A stretch of 64,000 bases of DNA, taken from positions 1-64,000 of the forward strand of contig CALHGE010000010.1 in NCBI GenBank assembly GCA_938029725.1. The letters are read 5' to 3'. The stretch is from an uncultured Flavobacteriaceae bacterium (GTDB lineage: Bacteria > Bacteroidota > Bacteroidia > Flavobacteriales > Flavobacteriaceae). The translations under genes were made by a program, and so were the position numbers. Below are positions 46,266 to 53,872 of the stretch, piece after piece. The notes beneath the pieces were generated by a model, which worked only from the letters and a program-made list of their open reading frames with translations, had not been told where the DNA came from and did no database searches. Position 1 is the stretch's first letter. Every line of letters begins with the position of its first letter.

Positions 46266-46769
46266 TTATTTTTCAACTTCTTCTAAAAGCGTCTTTAAAT
46301 CTAAAGTGTTACTGGTAATTGAGTTCATTTGATTCAATATCACATTATGTGCTTCAATCATTTCTACGACTGATTTTTTAGAATCAATACTGTAAATTAA
46401 ATCTCCTTTTGTTTTCAAAACAAAGGTATGGAAGACCTTTTGCCTACTCTTAATTTGAGGCTTGTCGAAAGCTTCAGGATATTTCGATTCTTCTAGCTCT
46501 TTTTGTTTCTCAATTAAATCTTCTAAGACTAAACTCAAATCCGCTGTGTTTTCAACACTATACAATGCATCAAAGCTGATTTGTAGTGCATTAAATGCTT
46601 CCCAATCCAGCAATATTGCTGCGGTTTTAGCATTTGGAGCAGCTTTTTTCGGCCAGGCCTTCGTTAAAATTTCGAAAGCGGAATTATCTTCTGAAATAGT
46701 TTGTTTCTTATCTCCTTTACAAGAAACAAGCAGCATTAAAAAAATGCCTAAAACGAATGTTTTACCCAT
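46266..46769 (-). CDS. Lipoprotein of unknown function
   Basis: A 167-residue lipoprotein (lipobox LMLLVSC). The mature part is helical and acidic, with coiled-coil character (VLEDLIEKQKELEESKYPE). No family recognised. The ATG at 46769 starts the signal; an upstream TTG at 46784 is less likely. Convergent with the TPR-like gene and divergent from the threonine dehydrogenase gene. Confidence 0.65.
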   Translation of the reverse strand: MGKTFVLGIFLMLLVSCKGDKKQTISEDNSAFEILTKAWPKKAAPNAKTAAILLDWEAFNALQISFDALYSVENTADLSLVLEDLIEKQKELEESKYPEAFDKPQIKSRQKVFHTFVLKTKGDLIYSIDSKKSVVEMIEAHNVILNQMNSITSNTLDLKTLLEEVEK

Positions 46770-46833
46770 AAGGCGAATGTACAAATTTTAATAAACGGTA
46801 TCTTTATACAAGAATTCATTTAACTCGATTTTA

Positions 46834-47775
46834 ATGCAGAAAAATATTCTAATCATTGGTGCTTGTGGTCAAATTGGAACTGAACTCACCTTCACTTTAA
46901 GAAAAAAACACGGTAGTGATGTTGTCATTGCTAGTGATATTCGCGAAGGAAACGAACATTTGGTAGGGTCTGGCCCTTTTGAGCTTTTGGATGCTACAGA
47001 TTATGACGCGCTTGAAGAACTAGTCGCTTATTATGAAATTGACGAGGTGTACCTGATGGCTGCGATGTTGAGCGCTACTGCAGAAAAATTTCCTATGCGT
47101 GCTTGGAACCTGAATATGAATTCTCTTTTTAATGTTTTGAATTTGGCGAAAGAAAAGAAGATTTCAAAAATATTTTGGCCCTCAAGTATTGCCGTGTTCG
47201 GGCCCAATACACCCAAAGTCCATACCTTGCAAAATACCATTATGGAACCCAGCACTGTTTACGGTATCAGTAAACAATCAGGTGAACGATGGTGCGAATA
47301 TTATTATAACAAATATGGTGTAGATGTGCGCAGTATACGATACCCTGGCTTAATTAGTTGGAAAACCATGCCTGGTGGTGGCACGACAGACTACGCTGTA
47401 GAAATTTATCACAAAGCCCTATCAGATGGTGAATACACAAGCTTTTTAAGTGCTGACACTAAACTCCCTATGATGTTCATGGATGATGCTATTCGTGCTA
47501 CTTTGGAAGTAATGGAAAGCGATGCTGAAAAAATTAAAATTCGTTCTTCCTACAACCTCGCAGCGATGAGTTTTACACCCTTAGAAATTGCTGAAAGCAT
47601 TGCCATTCATATACCAAAATTTAAGATAAGTTACCAGCCAGACTCACGTCAAGCGATTGCTGATTCTTGGCCAAGTAGTATTGATGATTCAAAAGCTGAA
47701 AAAGATTGGGGCTGGAAAGCAGAATTTGACTTGGAAAGAACTACTTCCGAGATGTTTAAAAACCTGAACACTTAA
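46834..47775 (+). CDS. L-threonine 3-dehydrogenase, short-chain (SDR) type
   Basis: A 313-residue NAD-dependent enzyme that oxidises L-threonine to 2-amino-3-oxobutyrate, the first step of threonine catabolism to glycine. Rossmann motif GACGQIG, the active-site SSIAVFGP, catalytic Tyr-Lys in VYGISKQSGE, and the family signature GGGTTDYAVEIYHKAL are all present. The short-chain type, related to UDP-galactose epimerase, is known from flavobacteria. No kbl-like partner is adjacent. TATCTTTA at 46799 may be its -7 box. Confidence 0.9.
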   Translation: MQKNILIIGACGQIGTELTFTLRKKHGSDVVIASDIREGNEHLVGSGPFELLDATDYDALEELVAYYEIDEVYLMAAMLSATAEKFPMRAWNLNMNSLFNVLNLAKEKKISKIFWPSSIAVFGPNTPKVHTLQNTIMEPSTVYGISKQSGERWCEYYYNKYGVDVRSIRYPGLISWKTMPGGGTTDYAVEIYHKALSDGEYTSFLSADTKLPMMFMDDAIRATLEVMESDAEKIKIRSSYNLAAMSFTPLEIAESIAIHIPKFKISYQPDSRQAIADSWPSSIDDSKAEKDWGWKAEFDLERTTSEMFKNLNT

Positions 47776-47836
47776 GTGTTTTAAGTATTCCATAATTGCT
47801 ATTCTTTTGTTTGACCTAGTTAAGAGAACCAACATT

Positions 47837-48538
47837 ATGAAACCATCTAAATTAACAGTTGCTTTGCTTTTTATAATTTTAGTATGCACTAATGTCTTGG
47901 CACAAATTCAGCCTGGAGTTTATATTTCGAATGTCGAGAATAAAACGCACGAGTTGAAAATAAGCAGCCACTATTTCATTCATACCGTGTATGAAAAATC
48001 ACCTGCTAAATTCATCAAAACTCTTGGGGGTTTTTATACTACCTACCAAGGCAACTTGAAAATAAAATTAGAGTTTAATTCAAATTTTGCAGCAGACTCC
48101 ATTAATTCTTTGAGCTTAGCTTTTGAAATAGGAAAAGATTACCTGAAGCTCACTGGAGACTCCGAACTATCTTTTAAACAACAAGCCAACAGGCATCAAG
48201 ATTTAGAGGGCTCATGGCTCTTTGCTACCCGGGGTCCGGATAAAGGTCAAAACCGAAGAGGGGAAACAGATACGAGAAAAACATTAAAGTTTTTAATGGA
48301 TGATCGATTTCAATGGGTGGCCTATGATACCAAAGACATGACGTTCAAAGGAACTGGTGGCGGAAACTACAGTTCTAAAAACGGCGTCTATGCAGAAAAT
48401 ATCGAATATTTTTCTAGGGATAATAACCGTGTTGGAGCTAGTTTGGAATTCAATTACGAAATCAAACGGGATGACTGGCACCATACCGGAAAGAATAGCA
48501 AAGGCAAACCCATGTATGAGATTTGGAAAAGGAGATGA
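47837..48538 (+). CDS. Secreted protein of unknown function
   Basis: A 233-residue protein with a signal peptide (LTVALLFIILVCTNVLAQ). The N-terminal half is beta-rich. The C-terminal half has motifs EGSWLFATRGPDKGQNRRGE and FKGTGGGNYSSKNGVYAENI, reminiscent of lipocalin-like DUF families, but I do not assign one. The ATG at 47837 is chosen over the one at 47807 because it begins the signal peptide. Confidence 0.7.
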   Translation: MKPSKLTVALLFIILVCTNVLAQIQPGVYISNVENKTHELKISSHYFIHTVYEKSPAKFIKTLGGFYTTYQGNLKIKLEFNSNFAADSINSLSLAFEIGKDYLKLTGDSELSFKQQANRHQDLEGSWLFATRGPDKGQNRRGETDTRKTLKFLMDDRFQWVAYDTKDMTFKGTGGGNYSSKNGVYAENIEYFSRDNNRVGASLEFNYEIKRDDWHHTGKNSKGKPMYEIWKRR

Positions 48539-48595
48539 GCTGACTTTTACCAGTTTCTTTCTTTTACAAAATCACCTACGAATGAATTTGGTCTT

Positions 48596-49171
48596 TCATT
48601 CGTAAAGCTCAACGATCATCTCAACTTCAACTGCCATATTACCTGGCAAAGAACCCATTCCTACCGCAGCACGAGCGTGTTTACCTCTTTCTCCAAATAC
48701 TGCGACCATTAAATCTGAATAGCCATTAATGACTTTAGACTGGTCTGTAAATTCAGGAATCGCATTTACCATTCCATTCACTTTTACAATACGTTTTACT
48801 TTATTTAAATTTCCGAGTTCAGATTTCAACACGGCAATTTGATTGATTCCTGCAAGTCGTGCTGCTTCAAAACCCTCTTCAATAGTTAAGTCAGCCCCGA
48901 GTTTTCCCACTATGTTCTTGCCATCTGCCTTTTTAGGACCTTTTCCAGCTAAAAACAAAAGCGTACCACTTCTGACCGCATGTACATAATTTGCTACAGG
49001 GGTTCCGGGTGTTTTCAATTCAATCCCCAATTCTTTTAATCTAGCCTCTGGATTATAATTGACATCTATTATTTGCACTGGTGCTGACGTTTCGTTCTCC
49101 ATCTTTTTTTCGACAGATGGATTACAAGAAAACAAAAGGGCAACCAAAATGACCGTAAGGGAGGTTTTCAT
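48596..49171 (-). CDS. RidA/YjgF-family protein with a lipoprotein signal
   Basis: A 191-residue protein. A lipoprotein signal (VILVALLFSC) precedes a full RidA-type domain from about residue 45 (RLKELGIELKTPGTP, ARLAGINQIAVLKSELG). The substrate-binding Arg is present in KHARAAVGMGSLPGNMAVEV. RidA enzymes deaminate reactive enamines and imines in the cytoplasm, and export as a lipoprotein is unusual, so the role here may differ. It is convergent with the preceding secreted-protein gene. Confidence 0.85.
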   Translation of the reverse strand: MKTSLTVILVALLFSCNPSVEKKMENETSAPVQIIDVNYNPEARLKELGIELKTPGTPVANYVHAVRSGTLLFLAGKGPKKADGKNIVGKLGADLTIEEGFEAARLAGINQIAVLKSELGNLNKVKRIVKVNGMVNAIPEFTDQSKVINGYSDLMVAVFGERGKHARAAVGMGSLPGNMAVEVEMIVELYE

Positions 49172-49387
49172 AGCTAAGGTATTTTAAAAATGAATTTGAA
49201 TTTAACTAAAATCTGGTGATTATCGAACATTAAGGCTGCCTACCTTAAAGCATAGCTTCGTATTTTTGATAAACCCGCAAGACTTGAGCGAATTAATTAT
49301 GATAATAGCAAAAAAGTAAGTAAACTTATAGGCTTAAACAACACAGCAACCAAAAAGTTTCACAATACAAACTAACTTTTACAACTT

Positions 49388-50629
49388 ATGGAAACCAATA
49401 CTCCTTCGAATGCAAACAGACTCTTTTACGGTAGTTGTTTTGCATTGATTACAACAGCATTTTCATTTGCTATAGCCGCTGGTATTTTAGATCAACTCAA
49501 AACGGAACTAGAACTCACTGCTGGTCAAGCTGGCCTTATTACTTCAATGTGGTTTTTAGGTTTTCCAATTTCTATGGTCATTGGCGGCCTTATTTATCAC
49601 AAAGTAGGAGGCAAGGTCATTATGCAGTTCGCGTTTTTTGCGCATGCTATTGGTATTTTGTTGCTAATTTTTTCAGGCAGCTATATGCTATTATTAGTAG
49701 CCAACTTGTTAATAGGTTTAGGTAATGGATGTACTGAAGCAGCCTGCAACCCAATGATTGCCGATGCCTATGAAGGCAACCGAATGAGTAAAATGTTGAA
49801 TCGTTTTCATATGTGGTTTCCCGGAGGAATCGCAGTAGGTAGCTTGCTCTCAAGCTTTATGGCCAGCAACGATATTATGGGTCAAGACCAAGTTTGGTTG
49901 CTCTTAATACCTGCGATTATATACGCCTATTTGTTTTTTGGACAATCTTGGCCTAAAGCAAAAGTACAAGAAGCCGCAACTATTGGCGTAAACTTAAAAG
50001 CAATAGCAACACCATTGTTTCTCTTTATTGGTGTTTGTATGGCATTAACCGCTATTTCAGAATTTGGCCCGAATCAATGGGTGGGACTAATCTTGGCTAA
50101 AAGTGGCGCTCAGCCGATGATAATTCTTGCTCTTACCGCAGGGCTAATGGCAGTCGCTAGATACTTTGGGGGCGATATGGTAGCAAAATTCAATCAAACA
50201 GGTGTTTTACTTGGGTCGGCAATTTTAGCCACCATAGGCATCTATTTATTTAGTACTCAAACAGGGGCAATGGCTTATGTAGCCGCCATCGTTTTTGCAC
50301 TCGGCATAGCTTACTTTTGGCCTAATATGATTGGATTAGTAGCTACTAAGATTCCGAAAAGTGGCGCCTTAGGCATGTCAATTATAGGAGCAATTGGTAT
50401 GTTTGCAAATTCTATTTTTCAACCTATAATCGGTGGATGGATAGATTCTGACAAGGCGGCAGCAGCGGCAGAAGGATTTACTGGAGATGAATTGGAATTG
50501 GTCTCTGGTCAAGCGACCTTAGGTACTATGGTCCTATTTCCAGCTATATTAATCGTTCTTTTCACCTTACTATACTTTTGGTTGAAAAATAGGTCAGCAG
50601 ATGATGCGTCACCAATAGCTGCGCAATAA
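49388..50629 (+). CDS. Major facilitator superfamily transporter
   Basis: A 413-residue inner-membrane protein with about 12 transmembrane helices, including GLITSMWFLGFPISMVIGG and a central loop. No substrate-specific motif is visible, although FucP/sugar-type features such as NLLIGLGNGCTEAACNPMI fit a sugar or acid permease. No linked enzyme genes indicate a substrate. Confidence 0.88.
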   Translation: METNTPSNANRLFYGSCFALITTAFSFAIAAGILDQLKTELELTAGQAGLITSMWFLGFPISMVIGGLIYHKVGGKVIMQFAFFAHAIGILLLIFSGSYMLLLVANLLIGLGNGCTEAACNPMIADAYEGNRMSKMLNRFHMWFPGGIAVGSLLSSFMASNDIMGQDQVWLLLIPAIIYAYLFFGQSWPKAKVQEAATIGVNLKAIATPLFLFIGVCMALTAISEFGPNQWVGLILAKSGAQPMIILALTAGLMAVARYFGGDMVAKFNQTGVLLGSAILATIGIYLFSTQTGAMAYVAAIVFALGIAYFWPNMIGLVATKIPKSGALGMSIIGAIGMFANSIFQPIIGGWIDSDKAAAAAEGFTGDELELVSGQATLGTMVLFPAILIVLFTLLYFWLKNRSADDASPIAAQ

Positions 50630-50721
50630 TTAATATGGCAACCTCACCATGTGTTTCTTAAATAATTGTTAATTAATTTTTTTTTGCTTACTTTAAAGGC
50701 TGATAACCAATACCAACCACC

Positions 50722-50898
50722 ATGTCAGTATCTGATAAATTATTTTTTTCAAGAATATCTTTTAGTGTAATAGCTGCTATTGTATTGCTCTTAGGCTATG
50801 CTATTTATGTCACTTATTCTAATGAAATTCAAGAGGAGCTTGTTCGGTTTTTTGGTGATTCTTTTGGTCATATAAAAGGGGAGCTAGCTAATCTATAA
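50722..50898 (+). CDS. Small single-pass membrane protein, 58 aa
   Basis: A 58-residue ORF: basic MSVSDKLFFSR start, one hydrophobic helix (SVIAAIVLLLGYAIYVTY) and a short acidic amphipathic tail. The frame has a clear start after an AT-rich stretch with TACTTTAA and is closed by a terminator about 55 bases later. No homologue is recognised; a true small protein is likely but unproven. Confidence 0.5.
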   Translation: MSVSDKLFFSRISFSVIAAIVLLLGYAIYVTYSNEIQEELVRFFGDSFGHIKGELANL

Positions 50899-50953
50899 AA
50901 TAGGAAAGGTATTATTTGGGGTTCTGAATCTCAATAAGAACTATAAGGATATT

Positions 50954-50986
50954 AAAAAAGCCATTCAGTTTCCTGAATGGCTTTTA
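50954..50986. terminator. Bidirectional terminator
   Basis: 13-bp stem AAAAGCCATTCAG / CTGAATGGCTTTT with a 4-base loop and A/T runs on both sides. It serves the small ORF on the plus strand and tRNA-Asn on the minus strand. Confidence 0.7.
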
Positions 50987-50996
50987 TGTATTGAAG

Positions 50997-51070
50997 CTCC
51001 CCCTCTTGGACTCGAACCAAGGACCCTCTGATTAACAGTCAGATGCTCTAACCAACTGAGCTAAGGAGGA
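50997..51070 (-). tRNA. tRNA-Asn (anticodon GTT)
   Basis: 74 bases. The acceptor stem pairs TCCTCCT with AGGGGGA (one G-T pair) plus discriminator G. The D arm is GCTC..GAGC. The anticodon stem is TCTGA/TCAGA with loop CTGTTAA (anticodon GTT), and the T loop is TTCGAGT. CCA is not encoded. Confidence 0.95.
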
Positions 51071-51102
51071 AAATCAAACACTTTAATTTCTTAAAGCGGA
51101 TG

Positions 51103-51132
51103 CAAAGATAATCGTTTTTTAAAATACCACAA
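51103..51132 (-). promoter_or_regulatory. Promoter of tRNA-Asn
   Basis: TTG (51132-51130), a 19-base spacer and TATCTTTG (51110-51103) on the minus strand: an exact match to the Bacteroidota consensus, about 33 bases before the tRNA. It is the best promoter in the window. Confidence 0.65.
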
Positions 51133-51180
51133 ACAAAAAAAAGATGATTTGTTTGAAACAATACCATTATTTTTTTACTC

Positions 51181-52497
51181 CTATAAAAACTTATTTATAA
51201 TATTCCAGATATCATTACCGAAAACAACCGCCATTAAGCCCATAACGATTACAAAACCAACGATCTGACCTCTTTCCAACACCTTCTCACTAGGGGCTCT
51301 GCCGGATATCATTTCATATAATAAGAACATTACATGACCTCCGTCAAGTGCAGGTATCGGTAATAGGTTTACAAAGGCCAACCATACAGAAAACATAGCA
51401 AGAAAATTCCAAAAGAAACCCCAGTTCCAAGTTGCTGGCATCAATTCAACAATACCTATTGGACCTTTTACCTGTTTGTAGCCTTCTGTCTTTTTGTTAA
51501 AGATGATTTTAAACTGACGAACTTGATCCGTTAGCACTTTGATCGTTCTATTAAACCCAGCAGGAATAGAAGCGACCAAACCGTAAGAGTCTGTTATCCT
51601 TAAATCATCAACATTTGGATAGATACCCGCTTTCTTATCTGCAGAAAGTTTGAGCTCAAATTTTTTGGCTACTCCAGCTCTGTCAATTGATATTGAGATT
51701 TTTTCCTCGGCATCAAAAGCCTTCATCAATTCAAGAAACTCACTAAAATAATTAACCGTTTGACCATTTACAGCGGTTATTAAATCTCCTGATTTAATTC
51801 CAGCATTAGCGGCCCCTGAATCTTCAACGGTTCTATCAACATAAGGCTTCATTCTATAGGAAAGAAAATTTCTGCCCTGGCTTAACAAATCTTTTTTACC
51901 CTCATCTGCTATTGGAAAAGTAAGGGTTTGCCCATCACGATTAACCGTAATTTCATCTCCCAAAAGTATATCCAATGAAGCATCACTAAATTTAGTAGAT
52001 TTCTTTCCGTCGATGGCCAAGATTTTATCTCCAGTTTCTAATCCTATTTTTTGACCTATTGAATCAACAAGAATACCGTGTTTCAAACTATCGGCAGGAA
52101 TATAGGTGTCTCCGGTACTAAACAACAGTCCTGAATAAATGATCCATGCCAGAAAAAAGTTAACGGTAACTCCACCTAACATCACAATCAATCTTTGCCA
52201 AGCTGGTTTACTTCGAAACTCCCAATCTTTGGGCTCTTCCTTCATTTGATCAGTATCCATGCTTTCATCGATCATACCGGCGATCTTCACATAGCCCCCT
52301 AAAGGCAGCCAACCAATACCCCACTCAGTTTCACCAATTTGTTTCTTAAAGAGTGAGAACTTCCAATCAAAAAATAAATAAAATTTTTCAACCTTTATCT
52401 TAAACCACTTTGCTGGTAGATAATGGCCAAACTCGTGCAGAACCACAAGTATTGATATAATTAGAACAAAGGTTAATATTTGAATAAGTAATCCCAT
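51181..52497 (-). CDS. rseP: RseP-type site-2 zinc protease
   Basis: A 438-residue intramembrane metalloprotease that cuts membrane-bound anti-sigma factors and signal-peptide remnants. Active-site H21-E-F-G-H25 in the first transmembrane helix, two PDZ domains (about residues 125-200 and 205-285, with GIKSGDLITAVNGQTV), and the third zinc ligand in NLLPIPALDGGH near the C terminus are all present. Length is normal for the family. A good -7 box lies 25 bases upstream. It could process the ECF anti-sigma factor at 58.6 kb, but this is inference. Confidence 0.93.
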   Translation of the reverse strand: MGLLIQILTFVLIISILVVLHEFGHYLPAKWFKIKVEKFYLFFDWKFSLFKKQIGETEWGIGWLPLGGYVKIAGMIDESMDTDQMKEEPKDWEFRSKPAWQRLIVMLGGVTVNFFLAWIIYSGLLFSTGDTYIPADSLKHGILVDSIGQKIGLETGDKILAIDGKKSTKFSDASLDILLGDEITVNRDGQTLTFPIADEGKKDLLSQGRNFLSYRMKPYVDRTVEDSGAANAGIKSGDLITAVNGQTVNYFSEFLELMKAFDAEEKISISIDRAGVAKKFELKLSADKKAGIYPNVDDLRITDSYGLVASIPAGFNRTIKVLTDQVRQFKIIFNKKTEGYKQVKGPIGIVELMPATWNWGFFWNFLAMFSVWLAFVNLLPIPALDGGHVMFLLYEMISGRAPSEKVLERGQIVGFVIVMGLMAVVFGNDIWNIINKFL

Positions 52498-52522
52498 GTA
52501 AATTTTCTAAAATTAAAACGCA

Positions 52523-52530
52523 CAAAAGTA
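52523..52530 (-). promoter_or_regulatory. rseP: -7 element of rseP
   Basis: TACTTTTG on the minus strand, an exact TAnnTTTG match, 25 bases before the start. The -33 box is weak. Confidence 0.35.
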
Positions 52531-52614
52531 CGTCTTTACAAGGTCTTATAAAAAGAAAGTATTTTGGAAAACACTTCTTTAAGAAAGATTTAGCAACAGT
52601 ATTCCATCGATTTC

Positions 52615-52645
52615 TTGAACACCTAATAGGTCTGCCGTATCTTTG
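52615..52645 (+). promoter_or_regulatory. Promoter of the SCO gene
   Basis: TTG at 52615-52617, a 20-base spacer and TATCTTTG at 52638-52645. It covers the alternative TTG start at 52643 and so supports the ATG at 52658. Confidence 0.45.
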
Positions 52646-52657
52646 TTGAAAATTGAT

Positions 52658-53329
52658 ATGCACTCGTTCTTCGGCAAATACAAACTTTTTTTAGGGGTAT
52701 TATTTTGTATCTCAGCTATCATTATTTATCTCTTTTATAATGCATTGCAACCAAAGAGAACACTTCCTATTTATCAGCCTTCAATGGTCAATCCTGAACT
52801 TGTTGACGAATCACTACAGTACGTAAAAAAATATCATACTATTGCTGATTTTTCATTGACCAATCAAAACGGTGAAACAATTACTCAAGCAGATTATAAA
52901 GACAAGATCTATATCGCCGATTTCTTCTTTACTACCTGCCCTACCATTTGCCCCATTATGACCAAAAACATGGTTGAGATTCAAAAGCGCCTGAAAGATG
53001 ATGATGTCCTCTTGTTATCACACTCTGTAACTCCAAAGATTGATTCGGTCACTCAACTTAAGAAATATGCTTTGGAAAAAGGAGTAGATGATCGCCTATG
53101 GAATTTAGTCACCGGTGACAAGAAACAAATTTACGATCTCGCTAGAAAATCATATATGGCCGTTAAAACTAATGGAGACGGAGGACCCTACGACATGATT
53201 CATACAGAAAATTTTATGCTGGTAGATAAAAAACGACAGGTGCGGGGTTTTTACGATGGCACCAAAATGGAAGACATAGAACAATTGATGGAGGATCTAA
53301 ATATTTTAAAGAAAAGTTACGCCAAGTAA
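52658..53329 (+). CDS. SCO1/SenC-family copper/thiol protein
   Basis: A 223-residue membrane-anchored periplasmic protein with one N-terminal helix (LFLGVLFCISAIIIYLFY) and a thioredoxin fold. Cys94-P-T-I-Cys98 (CxxxC) and His182 form the copper site. Family members help assemble the CuA centre of cytochrome oxidase. No oxidase genes are nearby, so the target is inferred. Divergent from rseP. Confidence 0.9.
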   Translation: MHSFFGKYKLFLGVLFCISAIIIYLFYNALQPKRTLPIYQPSMVNPELVDESLQYVKKYHTIADFSLTNQNGETITQADYKDKIYIADFFFTTCPTICPIMTKNMVEIQKRLKDDDVLLLSHSVTPKIDSVTQLKKYALEKGVDDRLWNLVTGDKKQIYDLARKSYMAVKTNGDGGPYDMIHTENFMLVDKKRQVRGFYDGTKMEDIEQLMEDLNILKKSYAK

Positions 53330-53588
53330 AAACCTGTGGCTTTCTGTCCAAACGTAGAAAGGCTTGCGAATAGAAATAAGAAGTGTAGCGCGAATGATTT
53401 AATATGGAAGGACATTATGAACTTCTAAAATCATAAAACTGTTATACCAAAGACTAGATAACCAATTTTTGTTGAAAAAAAGTAGGGTATTCTTGTATGT
53501 ACTTTGCAAAATGATAAAACTAATGTGAGTAAAGAAAAATTATTAATCAATTTATCTAAAAATCATCCTCAATTTCAAGTTTTTCTCC

Positions 53589-53596
53589 TACTTTTG
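53589..53596 (+). promoter_or_regulatory. -7 element of the feo operon
   Basis: TACTTTTG at 53589-53596, an exact TAnnTTTG match, 30 bases before the feoA start. No convincing -33 box or Fur box is seen in the 297-base gap upstream. Confidence 0.35.
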
Positions 53597-53626
53597 CTCC
53601 TTACTTATAATCAATCTAAATAAAAA

Positions 53627-53872
53627 TTGGGTTTGACAGTAGCCGATTTACGACGTGGACAAAAAGGAATAATCAAAGAATTTGCTGATGATTTGCTGCC
53701 TATTAAACTCCTAGAATTAGGCTGTCTACCCGGTAATCAAGTTGAACTGGTACAAGTTGCTCCTTTCAATGACCCTATTTATATTAATGTGAATGGTTGC
53801 CATATTGCTATTCGAAGATCTACCGCACTTCAGATTGAATTAGAAATGATTGAAGACACGACCGCATTATGA
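53627..53872 (+). CDS. feoA: FeoA ferrous iron transport accessory protein
   Basis: An 81-residue SH3-like domain protein (TVADLRRGQKGIIKEFADDL, KLLELGCLPGNQVELVQVAP) that assists FeoB. The start is TTG at 53627, or TTG at 53633; there is no ATG. The stop overlaps the feoB ATG by four bases (ATGA). Confidence 0.93.
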   Translation: MGLTVADLRRGQKGIIKEFADDLLPIKLLELGCLPGNQVELVQVAPFNDPIYINVNGCHIAIRRSTALQIELEMIEDTTAL

